Of a DNA stretch of 34,730 nucleotides, positions 33,032-34,730 are shown piece by piece; the stretch's first letter is position 1; every line of letters starts with the position of its first letter. Under the pieces are notes generated by a model. It was not told the origin of the DNA. It did not search any database and saw nothing but the letters and a program-made list of their open reading frames with translations. The translations under genes were made by a program, and so were the position numbers. This DNA comes from an uncultured bacterium (GTDB lineage Bacteria; Planctomycetota; Planctomycetia; Gemmatales; HRBIN36): the NCBI GenBank assembly GCA_937858435.1, contig CALLZJ010000237.1:1-34730 (forward strand). Direction: 5' to 3'.

Positions 33032-34730
33032 ATGCTGGCCCGCCTGTTTTTCCTTGTCCTTTTCCTCGCCCTGACCCTGGCCATCAGTGCCCGGGTGCCG
33101 GCTGCCGGTGCCGCATTGCCGCCCGACCGCGGTCCTGACGCCGAAGCGGCCGTTGACTTTAGCCGCGATATTCGCCCCATCCTGTCCAATCACTGTTTCG
33201 CCTGCCACGGCCCCGACGAACAGCAGCGTCAGGCGGGGCTGCGGCTGGACGAGCCTTCGGGACTGTTTGCGCGCCGACGCGGCCGGGCCATCGTCGCCCC
33301 GGGCAACGTGGCCGAGAGCACCCTCCTGCGAAGGGTCCACACGACCGACGAAGAGGCGGTCATGCCCCCGCCTGAGTTTGGCAAGCCGCTCAGCCCCGGT
33401 CAGGTGGAACTGCTCCAAAAATGGGTCGAACAGGGAGCCACCTGGAGCAGCCATTGGTCCTATCGGCCCGTTGAAAGACCACCCTTGCCACAGGTTCGCC
33501 AGGCCGACTGGCCGCGCACGGGCATTGACTACTTCGTCCTGGCTCGGATGGAGCAGGCGGGCCTGGCTCCCAATCCGGAAGCGGAACGACGGCAACTCGC
33601 GCGGCGGCTCTACCTGGACCTGATCGGACTGCCGCCCACGCCGGCCGAGGTCGAAGCGTTCGTGGCCGACCCCAACCCCGACGCCTATGAACGGCTCGTC
33701 GATCGGCTGCTGGCCTCGCCGCACTATGGCGAACGCTGGGCTGTCCATTGGCTCGACCTGGCCCGCTTCGCCGACACCAACGGCTACCACATCGACAACC
33801 ACCGCGACATGTGGCTCTGGCGCGAATGGGTCATCGGCGCCTTCAATCGTAACTTGCCCTTCGACCAGTTCACCATCGAACAATTGGCCGGCGATTTGCT
33901 GCCTGGTGCGACGACGGAGCAGCGTATCGCCAGCGGCTTTCATCGCAACGTCATGGTCAACTTTGAAGGTGGCGCCGACCCGAAGGAGTACCTGACCAAG
34001 TACATCGTCGACCGAGTGAACACGACGGGCACGGTCTGGCTCGGCTCGTCGCTGGCCTGTGCTGAATGCCATGATCACAAGTACGATCCCTTCACCCAGC
34101 GTGACTTCTATCAGCTCTACGCCATCTTCCATAATGTCCCCGAGAAGGGGCTCGACGGGGAGAAGACCAATCCCGTGCCGAGCCTCCGCGTCCCCAGTCC
34201 GGAGCAGGCCCAGCGGCTGACGCAACTGCCCAGCGAAAGCGCCGCCGCTTCGGCTGCGCTCGAAGCCGCCACGCAAGAGGTCCAAGTCGCCGAGAGTCCC
34301 GGCGACAAGTCCCGCCGCGAGTTCGTTTGGGTCGAAGATCAGCCGCCCCCGGGTGCCAAGCTGGGCCAGATCGGGCCCGGCTGGGAGTGGAGCCAGCCTC
34401 AGGAGCCGCGCTGGTCCGGCAACCGGGCCTCCAAGCGCAAGGCCCAGGGGCTGAGCCAGCACTACTTCGAGCAGGTAGCTGACGCTCTCCGCATCGGGCC
34501 CGGCGATGAACTCTTCGCCTGGGCCTACCTCGATCCGGACGATCCTCCTCGGTCTTTGATGCTCCAGTGGAATGATGGCTCCTGGGAGCACCGCGTCAGT
34601 TGGGGCGACGAGGCGGCGATCCCCTGGGGGCAGCCCGGCACGCCCAGCCGCCGACCCATGGGACCGCTCCCGCCGCTGGGCCGCTGGGTACGGCTGGCGG
34701 TACGGGCCGAGGAAGTCGGCCTGCCGGCCG
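33032..34730 (+). CDS. planctomycete cytochrome C / DUF1549 protein, truncated by the window edge
   Basis: The frame is open from 33032 to the right edge (566 codons visible). Residues 1-28 are a signal peptide; an in-frame ATG at 32984 would add 16 residues and cannot be excluded. Residues about 42-145 form the planctomycete cytochrome-c domain: FSRDIRPILSNHCFACHGPD with one CXXCH motif, then PGNVAESTLLRR and the VMPPP methionine expected as haem ligand. DUF1549 follows from about 165 (GIDYFVLARMEQAGLAPNP) and contains a second motif, CAECHDHKYDPF. The last visible 130 residues (FAWAYLDPDD onward) look like a beta-sandwich inserted before DUF1553, which must lie beyond the edge. Function is not established; exported redox or polysaccharide-related roles have been suggested. 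Confidence 0.93.
   Translation, partial: MLARLFFLVLFLALTLAISARVPAAGAALPPDRGPDAEAAVDFSRDIRPILSNHCFACHGPDEQQRQAGLRLDEPSGLFARRRGRAIVAPGNVAESTLLRRVHTTDEEAVMPPPEFGKPLSPGQVELLQKWVEQGATWSSHWSYRPVERPPLPQVRQADWPRTGIDYFVLARMEQAGLAPNPEAERRQLARRLYLDLIGLPPTPAEVEAFVADPNPDAYERLVDRLLASPHYGERWAVHWLDLARFADTNGYHIDNHRDMWLWREWVIGAFNRNLPFDQFTIEQLAGDLLPGATTEQRIASGFHRNVMVNFEGGADPKEYLTKYIVDRVNTTGTVWLGSSLACAECHDHKYDPFTQRDFYQLYAIFHNVPEKGLDGEKTNPVPSLRVPSPEQAQRLTQLPSESAAASAALEAATQEVQVAESPGDKSRREFVWVEDQPPPGAKLGQIGPGWEWSQPQEPRWSGNRASKRKAQGLSQHYFEQVADALRIGPGDELFAWAYLDPDDPPRSLMLQWNDGSWEHRVSWGDEAAIPWGQPGTPSRRPMGPLPPLGRWVRLAVRAEEVGLPA

Noticed and set aside
32288-34591. Minus-strand open frame of 767 codons
   Set aside because: It lies opposite the planctomycete cytochrome gene and out of frame over the GH10-like gene, has no recognisable domain, and is explained by GC-rich codon bias on the other strand.

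Overview
The window is high-GC DNA from a member of the Planctomycetota, most probably a Gemmataceae-like lineage. The evidence is the gene families: a DUF1549/DUF1553 protein followed by a Tat-exported DUF1501 protein, a second, edge-truncated protein with planctomycete cytochrome-c plus DUF1549 domains, a TIGR03067 lipocalin-like secreted protein, and a multihaem cytochrome with a carboxypeptidase-regulatory-like N-terminus. This is inference from protein families; there is no rRNA gene. I see no tRNA, rRNA, CRISPR array, insertion sequence, integrase or attachment site, so the region reads as ordinary chromosome.

Layout, left to right. Positions 1-3979 (minus strand): a secreted pentahaem cytochrome c, a membrane-anchored DUF6174-like protein and a sensor histidine kinase, the last two coupled by an ATGA overlap, then the N-terminus of a small membrane protein cut by the edge. 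Positions 4074-16724 (minus): an exopolysaccharide region with a WcaJ-type initiating phosphotransferase, a WecA/MraY-type phosphotransferase with a cytosolic extension, a Wzc-type tyrosine autokinase, a CpsB-type PHP phosphatase, a cysteine-rich secreted protein, a 996-residue double GT4 glycosyltransferase, and a sugar-nucleotide epimerase. Positions 16897-20230 (minus): ligA, a two-helix membrane protein, ndk and the TIGR03067 protein. Positions 20231-20808 hold no convincing gene but a degenerate short tandem repeat. Positions 20809-23896 (minus): the DUF1549/DUF1553 and DUF1501 pair. Positions 24115-28099 (plus): a tightly overlapped operon of a CbpA-type DnaJ, rnpA, yidD, a glutaredoxin-like protein, a secreted protein of unknown function and a compact uvrC. 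Then come a DUF2330-like membrane protein (minus), a class I fumarase (plus), a GH10-like protein with an apparently degenerate active site (minus) and a truncated planctomycete cytochrome protein (plus).

How it works together. The exopolysaccharide genes cover lipid-linked initiation, GT4 sugar addition, sugar-nucleotide conversion and kinase/phosphatase control of chain length or export. No outer-membrane exporter, flippase or polymerase gene is visible, so the pathway is incomplete in this window. Three of these genes have recognisable housekeeping-type promoters on the minus strand, so the region seems to be several transcription units. The WecA-like gene has a leader of about 320 nt containing an open frame that ends in an ATGA overlap with the gene's start. 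Other observations most worth following are the compact UvrC, the unusual rnpA neighbourhood, the double glycosyltransferase fusion, and the cytochrome/DUF6174/kinase cluster, which may be a redox or envelope sensing unit. I did not find a single system I can call clearly new; the strongest leads are listed as separate findings.
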